A stretch of DNA of 64,000 nucleotides from Bimuria novae-zelandiae CBS 107.79 (GCA_010015655.1 ML976780.1:99163-163162), one strand, 5' to 3'; positions 34,901 through 48,350 are shown, numbered from the stretch's first letter. Notes: generated from the sequence alone by a model not told the origin. Numbers and translations: made by a program.

Positions 34901-35660
34901 GAGAGCCTTAAAATCTACTGGTAGAGTTATAATGAGGAAAAAATCTATACTAGCAGGAAGGCATTGTTGACGGATGCGCAGAAGCAGCGCATTATCGCCA
35001 TCGTCACCCAGGATCGCGCACACCGCGAGAAGGAGCCTCTATAGGTAATTAAGAATGGAGATTTCGATGAGCTGTCGCCTATAAACGTCTCTACGTTTGA
35101 AAACGTTATATATAAAGCGGGGTATGCACGCAGAAAACCTAGGTAGAAACCACTATTAATAGATAATAAAATATAGGATTGCTATGTGTGGGCGCTCGTG
35201 CACAACCCTAATTAGTATAAGTATAGTAATAGCTTAAGATTTAACTTTAGGACTTATATATATAGATAAAACTCTAACTTAAATTAGTAAGTAGCGCGGC
35301 ATGCAGAAAGCTTAGTTTTAATTAAAAAAAATATAATATTAATATTAAATATAACTATATTTAAAAGTACTATAAACTTTAATTTTACGACGCCTTTATC
35401 TATAATTATAAGGGCCCTTATTATATCTATAGAAAAGAAATACAATTAGAAAAATAAGCTACTAATAATACCCTAAATAAGGAGAATAAGGAGCGCTAAT
35501 AGAAGGTTTACCACGCGCAGTATCTCGCCCACGACGCTCTTAAAGAGATAGATACTAATGACTTTAACTTACGCTTGCGGAAATAGTAGTATATAAAGAA
35601 GGATAACTATACTCGCGGCTAGCGTTAACGTAGTAGTATTAATAAATATTACTATTATAA
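34900..35660 (+). mobile_element. Tc1/mariner-type transposase relic
   Basis: One plus-strand frame reads IYTSRKALLTDAQKQRIIAI at about 34,940-35,000, then VTQDRAHREKEPL, NGDFDELSPINVSTFENVIY, KAGYARRKPR, and YVWALVHNPN (35,185), followed by RFNFRT and VARHAES (about 35,300). This order matches fungal Tc1-like DDE transposases (SRKALLTDAQ, then FENVMYEAGY, then the first catalytic Asp region). Several Trp/Gln codons have become stops. The segment 34,961-35,130 is strikingly GC-rich against its surroundings. The ends were not found, so the limits are approximate. Confidence 0.7.
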
Positions 35661-36180
35661 AAAGTCTCTTAAAAAGTAATTTTTTAGCTTAATAACCTTA
35701 AGAAATAAAGTATAAAAGTTACTTTATTAGAAAATAGCACTCTTGCTTATACTTTTTATATTATTTAAAATTACTTTACTATATATAAAATTAATAAATT
35801 AGAGTAACTAGGGTGCTTATTAAATATTAACGTATTAGAGCATGTCTAGCTATAGATCTAGTGTTATATAATAAAAGAGATACTATAGTTATCCTATAAG
35901 GGTAAGTACTAATAGTAATAGAAGTAGTAGTAGTAAAACATCCCTTAAAAATAAATAAATAAGTAGATTAATTATATACCTAAACTTATTTATTATATTA
36001 TTAAATATAGCGGAAATGATACCTTCTATAGTAGATAAGGTCGTCTAGTATACCTTAACACCAAGAATAGTCCATATATATATATATTAAGTTTTAAAAA
36101 GTCTATTTTTAGCATCTTTACGTTTAAAAACCTAAGAAATATTCTATTTTATATATAATTTTATAGGGCGACTAAATATT
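35661..36180. other. AT-rich remainder of the central transposon island
   Basis: RIP-type AT-rich sequence with no readable frame. Base composition returns to normal at about 36,180, just after TTTTAGGGTGCCCTACATGC, which may be the terminal repeat of the Tc1-like element (its partner was not found). Confidence 0.5.
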
Positions 36181-36889
36181 GTTTTAGGGTGCCCTACATG
36201 CCAAGGTCGGGTGGAGAATTAATAAAAACGAGCTCCTTCGTATAGTACTCGAGGTGCTTGACTCAGTGGCTCCCGAAACGGTTGACCGCTTCAATCCGCA
36301 AGAAACTCTGTCCGGAAGCTGTAGGTACCGAGAAACACCACTAGACTGCATTTTCGATGGTCCGGTCCTATGGCCGTAGTGAATGATCGCCACCACGATG
36401 GAAGGAGCGCCTTCGTGAAACCTTGGAAGACATGAAGACACATGGATGCGCATTCCTCTAGAGGTAAAGGAAGCATGCAAAAATGGAGCCTTGGGCCCTG
36501 CAAAGGGCAAACCCACCAGTAGAACGAGCTTTGATTCCTGCGAAGGCGTGGTGCATGCAGACATACCGAGATGCAACAAACGTGGACGTCGCCGTCACGG
36601 ATGTCCACAGTTCTGCCACCGGGCTCCGGCCTCGGATCAGCCAATGACATCTCGCCATTTTGAGCTCCCGTCCCAGCACCACAGCATCAGCAGCGACACA
36701 GTTGTATTCACAATATGCAATTGCCAAACCTATGGAGCCCGAAGAACTCGATACTCTACGGAGAGGGAAGAGTGATTACGCCTACCTCTTGAACTGACGC
36801 CACCATACCCATCCGTCTAGATCACCCAGAAGCTGTTGTAAATGCCATGTCCACACGAAGCATACTCAGTTTTAACCCATGCCGCCACT
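36181..36889. other. Region downstream of the P450 reductase, no supported gene
   Basis: About 700 bp of GC-balanced DNA containing the expected 3' UTR of the reductase. Overlapping open frames (36,184-36,650, -) have no recognisable domain and no splice support. Confidence 0.45.
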
Positions 36890-39033
36890 CTAACTCCATA
36901 CATCCTCCTGGTATTGATTCGACGCCCTCATTGCCTTCACAATCTCCTCGCCTCTTGATTCAGGCAGATTCCTGTACTTGGCAATCAGCTTGCCCAGAAG
37001 TGTGTTGACTTCGCGCGCCATGTTGGCGGCGTCACCGCAGACGTAGAAGTATGCCTTTTGTTCAAGGAGCTTGTTGATTTCTTCGCCGTTCTCCTCGAGC
37101 TTATGTTGGACGTAGACCTTATTAGGGCCATCGCGAGAGAAGGCTGTATGCATGACGAAGTTGTTACCGAGAGCCGCTTTGTATTCCTGTGCCAAATGTT
37201 AGTAGGCGAATGAGGGATGAGACAAGCTACCGAACTTACTGCCCACTCCTTTTCGTATACAAAGTCTTCGGCCTTCTTTCTGCAGCCGAAGAAGAGAACG
37301 GTCTTGCCAACAGGCTGGCCAGCCTTTGCTTGAGCGGCTCGTTCTTGGACAAAACCACGGAATGGCGCGACACCAGTTCCAGGACCAACCATGATAATGG
37401 GCTTTGAAGGGTCCGAAGGAAGCCTGAAGTTGGAGTGGCGAACGTGGACAGGGACGTGGATGCCATCGTACTTGTTGCGCGGACCGGTGATGGTGTAGTT
37501 CAGACCATGTGGGTCAGGGTTGGGGTCGCCATGCTGCTTCTGCTTGAGCGCCAAGAGATAATTAGTAGTTACTCCCTTGAGAATGTGAGGCGCACCAGGC
37601 TTCTGGCTCGACTCGACAACAGCAGTGATGGAGATTTTTTTCTTCTGGACCAGCGACGAGGAAGAAATGGAATAGTAACGAGGTTGGATCTTCAGTAAAC
37701 CTTCAATCAACAAAGAGAACGGGATCTTGGTCCATGGCTCTCCCTTGGACATGATTTCGAGCAGCTGTGCCAAGTTGAGGTTGCGATCTGAGACCTTCTC
37801 GTGGAAGTAGTCCTTCTCGCTTCCGAGCTTCGTCATTTCGTTCTTGATGTCCTCATTAGGGGCGAACTGCGCTAGCTGAGACGCGAATTGACGCGACACA
37901 GCAGCACCAATTTCCATGTGGTAGCGAACGGCGGCGTCGTAGGTGGTCGGAGCCGGGAAGGGCACCTTAGCCGTGGAGTCGAGACCCTTGACTGAGATGA
38001 CGGTGTGGCGCTTGTCCTTGAGGCCAAGAATGTTCAGGAGACGGTCAACCTCTTTGCCGGCGTTGGTGGGCCAGATAGCGATGTGGTCACCAGTCGTGTA
38101 TGACAAGTTGGAGCCCTCAATGCTAATGTCCATGTGTAGACAATTGCGGTCCGCGGCGGTGAATAATTCGTAAGATTCGACGATGGGGGCGATGAATGGG
38201 TTGTTGGCGTTGTAGGGGCCTTTCTGGGAACCTTCCAGGTGGTTCTTGTTAGGCTCGCCCAGATAAACCGTGTCATCCTCGGCAGATAGGTCGGGCCTCT
38301 CCTTGATCTCAAAGACGGGTTCGTAAACAGCTTCGCGCTCTTCTAGATTCATGGCCTCGCACACCGCAACCCACATGGGCTCCTTCCACGCAAGGAAGTC
38401 CTCTTCCATGGTGCCTGCACCGTCGTCACCCTCGCCGGCCGCCCCCAAGCGGGTCGCGCCAAGCTTGGTCAGATACTTGTCAACGTCGCGGACCATGGAG
38501 TTGTAGTGCTCGTAGGTGTTGTTTCCCAGCCCGAATGCAACGTATTTGAGATTCTTGAGCGGCTTCTCCTCGGCAGATGCACCTTCACTGAAAGCCACAT
38601 CATCACCACCGATAAACTCATAGAACTCGACCGCGTTGTCCGTGGGCTCACCCTCGCCATACGTGGCAAGCACGAACACGGCAAGCTTGTCCTCTGGAAA
38701 CTGGTCCAGGTTTTCATAGTCGTAGTCTTCCAGATCCGCAACCATGGTGTTCAAACCGAAGCGTGAATGCCCCTCCTTGGCTATGCGTGAGGCATAGTCC
38801 TCAGCGGTTCCGGTTTGACTGCCATAGAACACCACACAGTTCTTGTCCGACTCCTCCATTTTCTCCAAGATGTTTCGGGACTTGCCCGCCTTTGCCGCAT
38901 CATTTCCGGTTGCGAGCGAGTTGCCGTAGGGATCTCCGTAGACGGCCCAGTAAGTGCCCTTGGTGAAGTAGGCGACGGTTCCGAGCAAAAGCACGGCGAG
39001 CACAACAATGTCGAGCGTGTCTAATTGAGCCAT
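36890..39033 (-). CDS. cprA: NADPH-cytochrome P450 reductase
   Basis: Two exons, 37,240-39,033 and 36,890-37,186, with a 53-nt intron (GTAAGT...CTAAC...CACAG), giving 696 residues, the standard length. The ER anchor is an N-terminal membrane helix (about 8-24, in MAQLDTLDIVVLAVLLLGTV). The FMN domain has YGSQTGTAEDYASR (70-83), ATYGEGEPTDNA and GLGNNTYEHYN. The FAD domain has RYYSISSS and the GVTTNYL motif. The NADPH domain has MVGPGTGVAPFRGF, VLFFGCR and YVCGDAANMAREVN, with the conserved penultimate aromatic in DVWS. It transfers electrons from NADPH through FAD and FMN to microsomal P450s (sterol 14-demethylase, secondary-metabolite and xenobiotic P450s), and also to cytochrome b5 and squalene epoxidase. 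I chose the ATG at 39,033 because the upstream in-frame extension lacks family similarity. The gene is divergent from the tao3 gene. Confidence 0.97.
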
Positions 39034-40375
39034 GGTGCTGGAGAGAGCGTCAGCACGCACGTCGGCGGGGTAGCAGGCGACTGACTCACGAGAACGAGCA
39101 GCAGAGCTGGCCGGAACAACACACACGGTGGGAATTTGTATGCGCGTTCGGGCGTCGGTAGTGGAGATCGGTTGTCGCAGTGGCTAACCCTCCTCTACGA
39201 GTACAGTGGAGCCTTAGCCTACTTATCGGGTTTTATCGGCTGATGCTCACGCTCGTGAAACTGGCAAACAAACAAGATGCTGCGGGAGGGAACAGAAAGT
39301 GCGAGAGAGCAGGGTATAGCAGTCTTCTCGGAGAAGGCTCGGTTGAGTGGCAGCTGCAGTGGTGCCGTCAACGATATTGAATGATCGCTGTGGCGGACGT
39401 GGAGTGCGCGTACCAGGCACTCGCTGGTGTTCCGCGCCCCGAACCCCACAGCAAGAGCGACCGCGACGTGTAGGGTATCCAAATGCCAGGCAGTATGCCG
39501 GTCGCTCTGTATGTACGAGGGCAACAATCCACAGGAACGAGAAAACACAAACTTGTCGACAGCAGGCCCTTTTTCCTTCAGGCGGGGAGCAGCAATCGAA
39601 AAGCGCGGTCGGAGGAACGGCCCCCTGTCTTTATATCGGGAATTTCCAGAACAGCTGTCAGCAAAGAGCCTCCGTGCTGGGGCGAGACTATTGGCCGTCA
39701 ACGTACTCCCATACTCCCAGTACAGCAAAGCGCCTCGTTGGTGTCAGCACTGTGAGGTTATGGCGGTTATGGCGCGCTCAACCGTGGGTGACGCTGTCAG
39801 ACGGGGCAGCTCTCCAGACGGGCGTCACGTCGACCAGTCCGTCAACACTGTCGCCAAGCCGTCTGTCTGCTTTCTAGCACATTCGGCAGGCATCACGGAT
39901 TGCCGTGATCTTCCCGTCTGCCTGTTCCACATGTGCGCTCCGTCGAGGCATGTCTGGAGTTCTTCAGGGCCGTTTTACAATGGTACAATGGATGGTACCC
40001 GTGTCTTCCTGAGCCCACACGGTTGCGCGCACTGTGGAAGCCAAGCATCTCGTATGTCTTTTGCCATCCTCGGTCCATGCTGAGATGAGATCAATACATA
40101 CGATGCGTCCCGTTGCCGTGGACCCGCCAGCAGATCTCCAGCGGCGTGGGGGAGTATTGGTGGCTCTACGAACGATGTAGTTTAGCGCAGCGCTCAGGAA
40201 CGTGCCGTCTGCTGGAGGCGCACCAGGGGCCTGAATTCGTCTACACTTCTGCACAGTGACCGAATGCCACCACGCCTCCCCCTAAGCTCTCGTCCTATCC
40301 AAAGAGCTCGGCCGTGAGCCCAGTCCGGCCACCCTCCCAGAGCCCCCAAATGAGGACCCGAAGCAGGCCGGCGGC
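39034..40375. promoter_or_regulatory. Divergent region between cprA and tao3
   Basis: 1.34 kb containing both promoters and 5' leaders. Long overlapping frames occur on both strands (for example 39,347-40,083) because the DNA is GC-rich, but none has domain similarity. No specific binding site is claimed. Confidence 0.5.
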
Positions 40376-43300
40376 ATGTGTGAGTGGCCCTGTCCTTTGA
40401 GCCGTTTCAGCGCATGCTTCAGAACGACAGCCCGCCTCGGAAGCGCGGTCGGGCGGCATTTTGAACGCTGGTTATATTCGCACGCCTGGAGCTTATATCA
40501 ACGTCCATCCCCTTGCTGTGCTGTGCCTGGCTAACCCCTGCGTGATCTTGCAGCTGCTCCCTCCCCACTGGCGCAAAGCCGTCCAGTTGCTGGGAACCTG
40601 TCGCACCATATAGAGGGGCCTAACGTCCCCTCCCAGGAGCCTTCGGTGACACGGGGGCGAGCGCTGACAGCTTCCTCGCGCATCCTTTCGCCGCGCTCGC
40701 AGACGCCCGTCACCGTCATCAGCAGCAGTAGCTCGAGCCCCGACCGAAGCCTCGAGCGCAAAGCGTCGCTGTCGTATGCCCACAACCGCCAGACCTCCAT
40801 CGTACATGGCATCCAGCACTCCCGCAACACGAGCTTCGTCAACTCGCCCGCCACAAGCCCTTTGAGCCCGCAGGTCATCGCGGCTCAAGGCCCGTCGCTC
40901 GATGGAACCGCCGTCATGTCCCAAGAGAGCATAGCCGACGCGTTTGCGGCCAAGGGCGCTCCAGCTGGCGGGCCCGCTGTAGGTAGCCATGGCCATGTGG
41001 CCACTATGTCTGTCCTCACAGATGCCAGTGCAGCCCGGCGACGACCGGAGCGGGCGCACAGTGCGAGGTCACAGAAGAACGGCCATCACCATCATCGCTC
41101 GCAGTCCCGTCACCAGGCGCCACATGAACTGAAGACAGTGGGCGAGTATGCCCTGCACCATCTATTTAACTCGGTGAGTGCATCGGATGTGCCTGCTAGG
41201 CTTCGCTGATGAGAGAACGCACAGTTCATCCCCCAAGCAGATCTCAAAATCAGTCAGTGCATGACGGACCGCGGTCAGCCGGAAGCTAGAGTGGAGCGAA
41301 TATGCGGTCCCGGTGTCGATCCCAACTTTGACCAGCTCATATGGGCTCTCGGCCACATCGCCAAAAACAAGCCCAAGTCCCTGATTGATACCATTATGAT
41401 TTGGCGCAAAGGCAAGAGCGAGGATGCCACTCAACTTCGCATCAAGCTTGCCAACGTACGTGAGCTCGATGCCATGTTGAAATCTATACTGACAGCCGAA
41501 GGCACGTCAGGCGAACACGCTACCTTCTTCAGTACTTCCTCGCCGGAATACTGAGCCAGTCCAAATAGCCGATCCCCACGCTGCAGGTTCTGTCGCAACG
41601 AGTCCCGAGTACATTCACGCACTGCAGCAGACCGTAATCCAGGCAGAACAGCGTTCTACCGTGTCCACATATATTCTGTGCAGGGTTTTAATTCAGATCA
41701 TCAGTCAAACGACATTGGAAGCTCTTACTGTCGACATGGCCGAACGCTTGCTGGGCCTCTTCTACGCCCAGCTGAACACCGTGGATCCGGAACAGGCAGA
41801 AGAGTCGTCAGTGCACAAGGCTAATTGGGTCATCTACAGCCAGTTACTCGGCGAATTGAGTGAGTTGATTTTACATAGTGTGCAAGAGAAGTTCGTTGCA
41901 GATCTTAAAGGTATCGACTCCCAGTACACCCAGTCCGCTATCAAGAACCAATCTAGCCGAGAGATCGAAGCCAAGGGGGCTCTGCTTGTCCGAGGAATGC
42001 GGTACCTGCGCTTGAAGACGTCACCTCCGGATCTCTGGGATCGGACATGCGAATTCATGTTCTCTCTGGCAAAGCTGTTTGCCAATGCGCATGGTCAAAC
42101 CATCAAGTACGCCTACTGTCAGGTTCTTCGAGACCTTCTCCTGCGGATAGCTTCGGAGGACATGCCTCACTTCAACGCGCCGAGATGGAAGAGCGTGATT
42201 GATGTTTTGAAATCGCGAGCCTCGCTACTTCTGAACAAACCGAAACATTGGCACGAGGCTTTTCCGCTCATGTGTGCCATTCTCTGTGTATCACCAGCTG
42301 ACACCTTCGCCAGCCAATGGCTATCACTTGCTTTATCGACGCAACCAAAATTGAAAGAGCGTGCAACGAGGGCCATCGCACTCAAGGGAATCTGTCAACT
42401 GGTCTGGAGCTACCTGTATAGGGCTGCACCGGATCCTCCAAATGCTGCCATGCGGAAGTTGGAGGACATTATTCGCATGGTATACCAACCCGGGAAGCGG
42501 TCATATTTATCGACAGAGCCCGCCATTGCAGAGCCTTTCATTCAGTTAACTCGCATTATTGGATTCAAGTTTCAAGATGTATGCTTCAGGGCCATAATCT
42601 TTCCATTGCTCAACGCAGAGACGTTCACCTCTGGTCGGGACTTGCGCGTTGAGAACCTCGAGCCAGAACGAATGGTTATTGGCATTCGTTCCTTCCTTGC
42701 CATCATGACTGACCTGGAAAATGCCAGCGAAATACAACATCCTCCTTTTCCTAGTCCGTTTACCTCGGAAACCAGTGCTTTCACAACGACTCCACCGCAA
42801 CCGACCGTGAGCCCACGTCCCCCGCAGCATCCAGCGATGAAGGGACTACTTCCAACGAAGGAAGAACGCCTTTCTCGGCCCGTAAATTTTGCAGGGTTCC
42901 CTGAGATAGCCAAGGAGTACTATGTTCGATTCTGTAAGATCTTGGGTGACATAACCATCATTTGCGATAATGCCTTCGGTGGACAAGCTGTACTGGACGA
43001 GAAGTTCTCTCTACAAACACCTAAAACACCCATGTCGGAGGCTTTCAGTTTTGCACGTAGAGAAGATCAAACACCAGTCGATCCACGACAAGGATTTTAT
43101 GATCTGTTACATGTGGCTGTCCAGGCTTTGCCGCGCTGTCTTTCGCCTCACATTCCGTTCAGCTCCCTGGTGAACCTTTTATGTACAGGGACGGCTCATG
43201 TCCAGGGAAACATTGCAACATCGTCTACACAATCGCTCAAATCCATCGCTCGTCAATCATTTGCACAGCAAGTCACCATCGCATTTGCGCGATTCATCTT

Positions 43301-46300
43301 CAATTTCGATGACCGCTACTCCACGATGTCAGATGGTGGTATGCTTGGACCGGGTCACATCGAAAGAACGCTCAAACTTTACGTGGAACTATTGCAAATA
43401 TGGATAGAAGAGATCAAAGGGAAGACCCGCAAAGCTGCTTTGGACACTCCCGACGACGGAACAGGCAACCGAGGCATCCATTTGGACTTGTCTTCGGTCT
43501 GGGCGCATGTTGATGAGATCGAATCTCACGGTCTATTCTTTCTCTGCTCACCTTCGCACCGTGTAAGAGCTTACGCTGTTACGGTACTCCGTCTTATCAC
43601 AGAATTCGATACAGCACTCGGGGGTTCTAACACCAGGATTATCCGTGTCATGGAAGGAAGCCCACAAAAGGTCATGGACATTAGTGACGAGAAGCTTTCT
43701 CTTGCGGAGCGTAGTCGACTGCAGCGAGGCATGCGCAAGAGTAATGTCCAGAGTACTCTGGTCGAGCTTTGCAGTAGCGACGTTCCCTATGACTCTACGC
43801 TCTGGTTTAAGGTTTTTCCCAATTTGGTCCGCATCAGCTTCGAAGTGTGTCCTTTTGCAGTAACTTTGACGCGGGACATTGTCTGCGCCCGTTTAAGTCA
43901 GATGCACCGTACGTTGCTATCCATAACTGAAGGCCCAAAAGCCAGTCCCTATGCAACATTCGATTCTAGTATGGTTAGGTCGGCTAGCCGCATACCATCG
44001 ACCGCACCGGAAATCGTTGTTGAGCAATGGAAGCTTTATCTGATATTCGCCTTCACAACTTTGACCAACCTCGGCATCAATCAGTCCGCAGCGGGTCAAC
44101 TTTCACAACATTCGAGGAAAAGCTCCAAATCATCACAGCAAAGTTCCAACAAGGTTTACACTGCAAGCGAACTTTTTGCACGAGTTCTACCATTCCTTGC
44201 CACGGACCATTCCGCAGTCCGCGACGCGGCTGTTGTCGGTCTGGGTTCGATCAATATCAATCTATACCGCACATTGCTGGAATCATTGCATGGTCATGCG
44301 GCAGCCTGCGCCGAGGAAGCGAAGACAAGGTTAGGTTCACACAATCGGACAGTGAGCAGTCCCCGTCGCAGTCGAAGGACAGACCATCTGAGAACGGAAT
44401 TAACCCACGTCTATAAACTGACATCACATTTCTTGAAACTACCGGAAGCATACAACGACGACTGGATCCTCAACAACCTCGTCAACTACACGAAAGATCT
44501 GCGAATATTTCTCAGCGATGCGGAAGTGCAGAACGAATGGGGTTTCCAGAAATTACGTACCCACTACTGCGGTCTCGTCGAGGTTCTCTTCGAAGGCATC
44601 AACAAGACCCCCGATCCACTGCAGTGGATGCCTTTTCAAGCTCGCAAGGCAGCGTTCACATTGATGGAAGAATGGTGCGGATACTCGGCTAACCAGCCTC
44701 AAATCCGACAACGAGAAGAGAACATGCGTCGGTCTATGCTCGACCGCGAGGCCGACATGAGTAGCAAAGGCATCGCTACTGCTGCAATGGAGATTGAAAA
44801 GCGGGATCTGCGCACGGCTGCCCTTAGCGCTATGGCTGCTCTGTGCGGTGGCCCGGTCAGCATAACGACGGACAGCAAAGTCGTTCTCCAATTCGACGTA
44901 CGGCGCATGCTCTCATGGATTGATGGTATCTTCGAGACCCCCAGCGACAGAACCCACGCAATCGGCCGAAGGGCATTGACCAATCTCATTCTCCACAATC
45001 GCGAGCACACATACCTTCTCGAGCGTGCCATTGAGATGTGTTACATTTCCAAGTCATCGAAAGCACTCGAAAGCTATTTTGAAGTGGTGACGCAGGTCCT
45101 CACCCAGCGCCAAGACTACACGCTTCCATATTGGAAGGTGCTCAGTGCAGGCCTTTACACTCTTGGGCACGAGAATAATGAGCTACGGATGAAATCCTTG
45201 CGCCTCCTTCGCACTCTTGAGGCTCGCGAGCAAAAGAATTCAAAACTCCAGGACCTTGACATTAGCATATCCGACAAGACCATTGCCGTGTACAAGCTCG
45301 CACAGTTCGAAGTTTCCCGACGACTCGCCCATCGACATTCGGAGTTAGCTTTCATGGTGTTTTCACAATTCTCCTATTACTTCAAGGAGCTACAGCCAGA
45401 TCATCAACGCAATATGGTCGCTGCCATGCTGCCGTGGCTCCAAGGCGTAGTGCTGCTAGTAAGCCCCGATGGTAGCCCTACAGCTAGCTCGTACATGCTC
45501 TTGGTCAACCTCTTTGAAATCACCGTCCGTTGCAGTAGCGTTTTACACAACGAAATTCAGGCTCTCTGGCAAGCCCTTGCCGCAGGCGCCCCAGGCAACG
45601 TTCGACTTGTGCTGAACTTTATCATCACTCTCTGTCTAGACAAGCGAGAACAGAACTTCGTCGACTACTCGAAACAGATTGTGGTGCATCTGGCCGGCAC
45701 GGGCGCGAAAGTAGTGGAAGCGCTCTTGCTCCAGATAAACCCTCGCTCCATGGTGCATGAGAAACGGGAACCCACCCCTCCTCCCCCGGATGCCGTCAAT
45801 TTCCCCTACCTGGCTGATCTTGGCGCTCTATTGCCAACTAGTAATAAGCAGGTGAGTAAGGTCTCGCTTTCAAGCAAGCCGTGCTAACGCACTTAGTCGG
45901 GGTTTTCCCTTGGTCAGGTGTGCCTGATATTGCTCGTTGATCTCATGGTGTCACCTCTACAACTCGGCAGCGAACATGTACCGCTCTTGCTTCAGGTCGT
46001 TCTAGTCCTTTGGGATCACTATACACCTGTTGTTCAAGACCAAGCGAGGGAAATGCTCGTCCACTTGATTCACGAACTCGTTATATCAAAGATTGACGAC
46101 GAGAACACGACCCGTATCGACAAGAGTGCCATCGAGGAATTCATTGAGAATGTACGACAGCACGATGCAAAAGTGGTATGGAATTATGATGACAAGAACG
46201 GGAAAGATTCTGAGGACTCTGGTAACAAAGTACCTGAGTCAATGACTCATGTAGCAAGCGAGGTACTTCGCTTCTTTTCATTCACCAATCCCGGGCTCCG

Positions 46301-48350
46301 CGAAGCCTGGGGGAAGGTAGCGCTTAGTTGGGCGACTTCCTGTCCCGTTCGTCATTTGGCCTGCCGGTCTTTCCAGTTGTTCCGGTGCATCTTGACTACA
46401 TTGGATCAGCCCATGTTGTCCGATATGCTGGCGAGACTCTCCAATACAATTTCAGATGACGAGAGCGATATTCAGACCTTTTCTATGGAGATTCTTACGA
46501 CTCTACGGGCAATCATCGAAGCGCTACAACCGGATGACCTTCTCAAATATCCTCAACTTTTCTGGACCACTTGTGCTTGTCTAGACACCATTCACGAAGG
46601 CGAATTTATGGAGAGCATGTTGATGCTGGAGAAATTCCTCGACAAAGTTGACCTCGGCAATCGCGATGTCTTGGCCTTTTTGAAGAAGAATCGCCCCCCG
46701 AAATGGGAAGGGGAGTTTGAGGGTCTATTCCAACTTGTTTACAAAGGTGTGCGCTCGAGCTTGTGCTTGGATCGATCATTGCGTCTACTTGAGCGGCTTG
46801 TGATCTTGCCGTCAAGCGAGCTTGTGGGAGACGAAAGTCGTCTCGCCTTTACGGTCCTAGCAAACCTACCGCAATTCCTGCGAGCATTTGAGGATCCGAG
46901 TAAAGATGCCGCAGTTCGTGCCAGCGCTGAAGTACTCGCGCAGGTCGCGCTCGAACATGAGCTGGACAACCTTGCATCAACACTCTCCGCCTTTGCAAGG
47001 AGGATCTCTCGACAAGCCGAACAGTTTCTGCAGCAAATGGTAGACGACATTGTGGAATACTACTTCCCGCAACTGGAGTTCAGCAGTCTCGTCTTCCTGC
47101 TGGGACTTCTGTCAAACAAGCTCGACTGGTTCAAAATCAACACTATGCAAGTGCTTGCTGTTCTCATTAAACGAATCGAAATGCGGAAACCGGAATTCGC
47201 GCAAAGAGGCCCCGATGTCATCTCACCTCTGTTACGTCTTCTCCAGACCGATCTGTGCGGCCATGCGTTGCAAGTACTCGACTCGGTCATAGATGTGACT
47301 GGTGGCCCCCAACCACCCAATCTTGAGAGGGCCCATATCCGTATGAGCATGGCTGGATCGACAACCAGTAGAGCTTTCAAGAAACAGTTCGGCACGACGC
47401 AATCACTATATGGCATTCCCGAGGAGACTGGATGGTCGATACCAGTACCTGCGCAGCATTCCCATCTGACGCGATCAAATGTCCACGCAGTTTTCTACAC
47501 GTGCAGCAATCTAGACGCAGAAACTGCGGCAGACGCCGCAACTCCAAAGGTAGAATTTGGACAGGATGATTTCCCCTTCAGTCCGGTCTCTGATTACCGC
47601 ACGGCAACGATGACGTCCGAGGACACACGTGGTGAGAGCCACATTGGTGACCTAGTCATGAAGCTGGATAGCTTAGATGACTTTTTCGAAGACGACGATG
47701 AGAACGAACCACTGACCGAGCTACCCGATAGCACAATGTTCGGAACTAACCGGTATGCAAACGGACTGTATGCTCATGGTTCGCAAGACGTTCGAGAGAA
47801 TTTATATGATCAGCAAACAGCACCCATACTGCATAAGTCGCTCACACGGAACGGCAGCGTCAATTCCTTCCAGTCGGGATTCTCAGACGGCCGTGATGTT
47901 GGTGTGATGAATCCCACAGCGTTCAGCACCTTTACATCCGGGCAACACCACCTGCCGCCCCTTCAAGCTGGACGACCAGGCCTGCACTCCCGCTCAGTAA
48001 CGTCGCCGTCAGCACCACTCCAGTCGCTGCGACTTTCTCCATCGCATTCTTCTTCCGCGCTAGACGAGCACGGTGAGCCCTTCTCCGACGACGAATACTC
48101 CGGCGGGCGCACAGTGTCCGCCAACGCCAGCACCGACAAACTCAGCATCGAGACCGTAATTGGCGGTCTAAAGCAAGACACGCGCAGCAAGATCCGTAGC
48201 GGTATGCGACGATTGACCGGCAACAGCGGCGACACCAAAGAACGTGACCGGGTGCGCGAAGCAGTCAAGGCGCTGCAGCGGAGCCCACAGGTACCAAAGG
48301 TGCCGGATATCTATTTGGTACAGCAGAACCCGAAGAGCGCGGATCCTTAG
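40376..48350 (+). CDS. tao3: Cell morphogenesis scaffold Tao3/Mor2/Pag1 (Furry family)
   Basis: Proposed exons are 40,376-40,379, 40,554-41,173, 41,225-41,455, 41,496-45,851 and 45,897-48,350. Introns are 174, 51, 40 and 45 nt, all GT..AG with CTAAC/CTGAC-type branch sites except the second; the coding total is 7,665 nt, or 2,554 residues. The first coding exon is only ATG plus T. It is inferred from a GTGAGT donor and a CTTGCAG acceptor that restore MSAPSPLAQSRP in frame. The N-terminal ~200 residues are Ser/Pro-rich and disordered. The conserved furry N-terminal region starts at VGEYALHHLFNSFIPQADLK, followed by GVDPNFDQLIWALGHIAKNK and long HEAT-like helical repeats. The C-terminus is Ser-rich with an acidic patch (SLDDFFEDDDENEPL). 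In yeasts these scaffolds activate the NDR kinase Cbk1/Orb6 in the RAM/MOR network controlling polarised growth and cell separation. Exons 2-5 are secure; exon 1 is less so. Confidence 0.93.

Noticed and set aside
36184..36650. Overlapping minus-strand frames downstream of the reductase
   Set aside because: No domain or splice support, and they lie in the expected 3' UTR/intergenic zone.
39347..40083. Overlapping 176- and 218-codon plus-strand frames
   Set aside because: Frames without domain similarity in the divergent promoter region; likely chance in GC-rich sequence.
40493..41059. 188-codon minus-strand frame at the start of tao3
   Set aside because: It is antisense to a conserved coding exon in GC-rich DNA.
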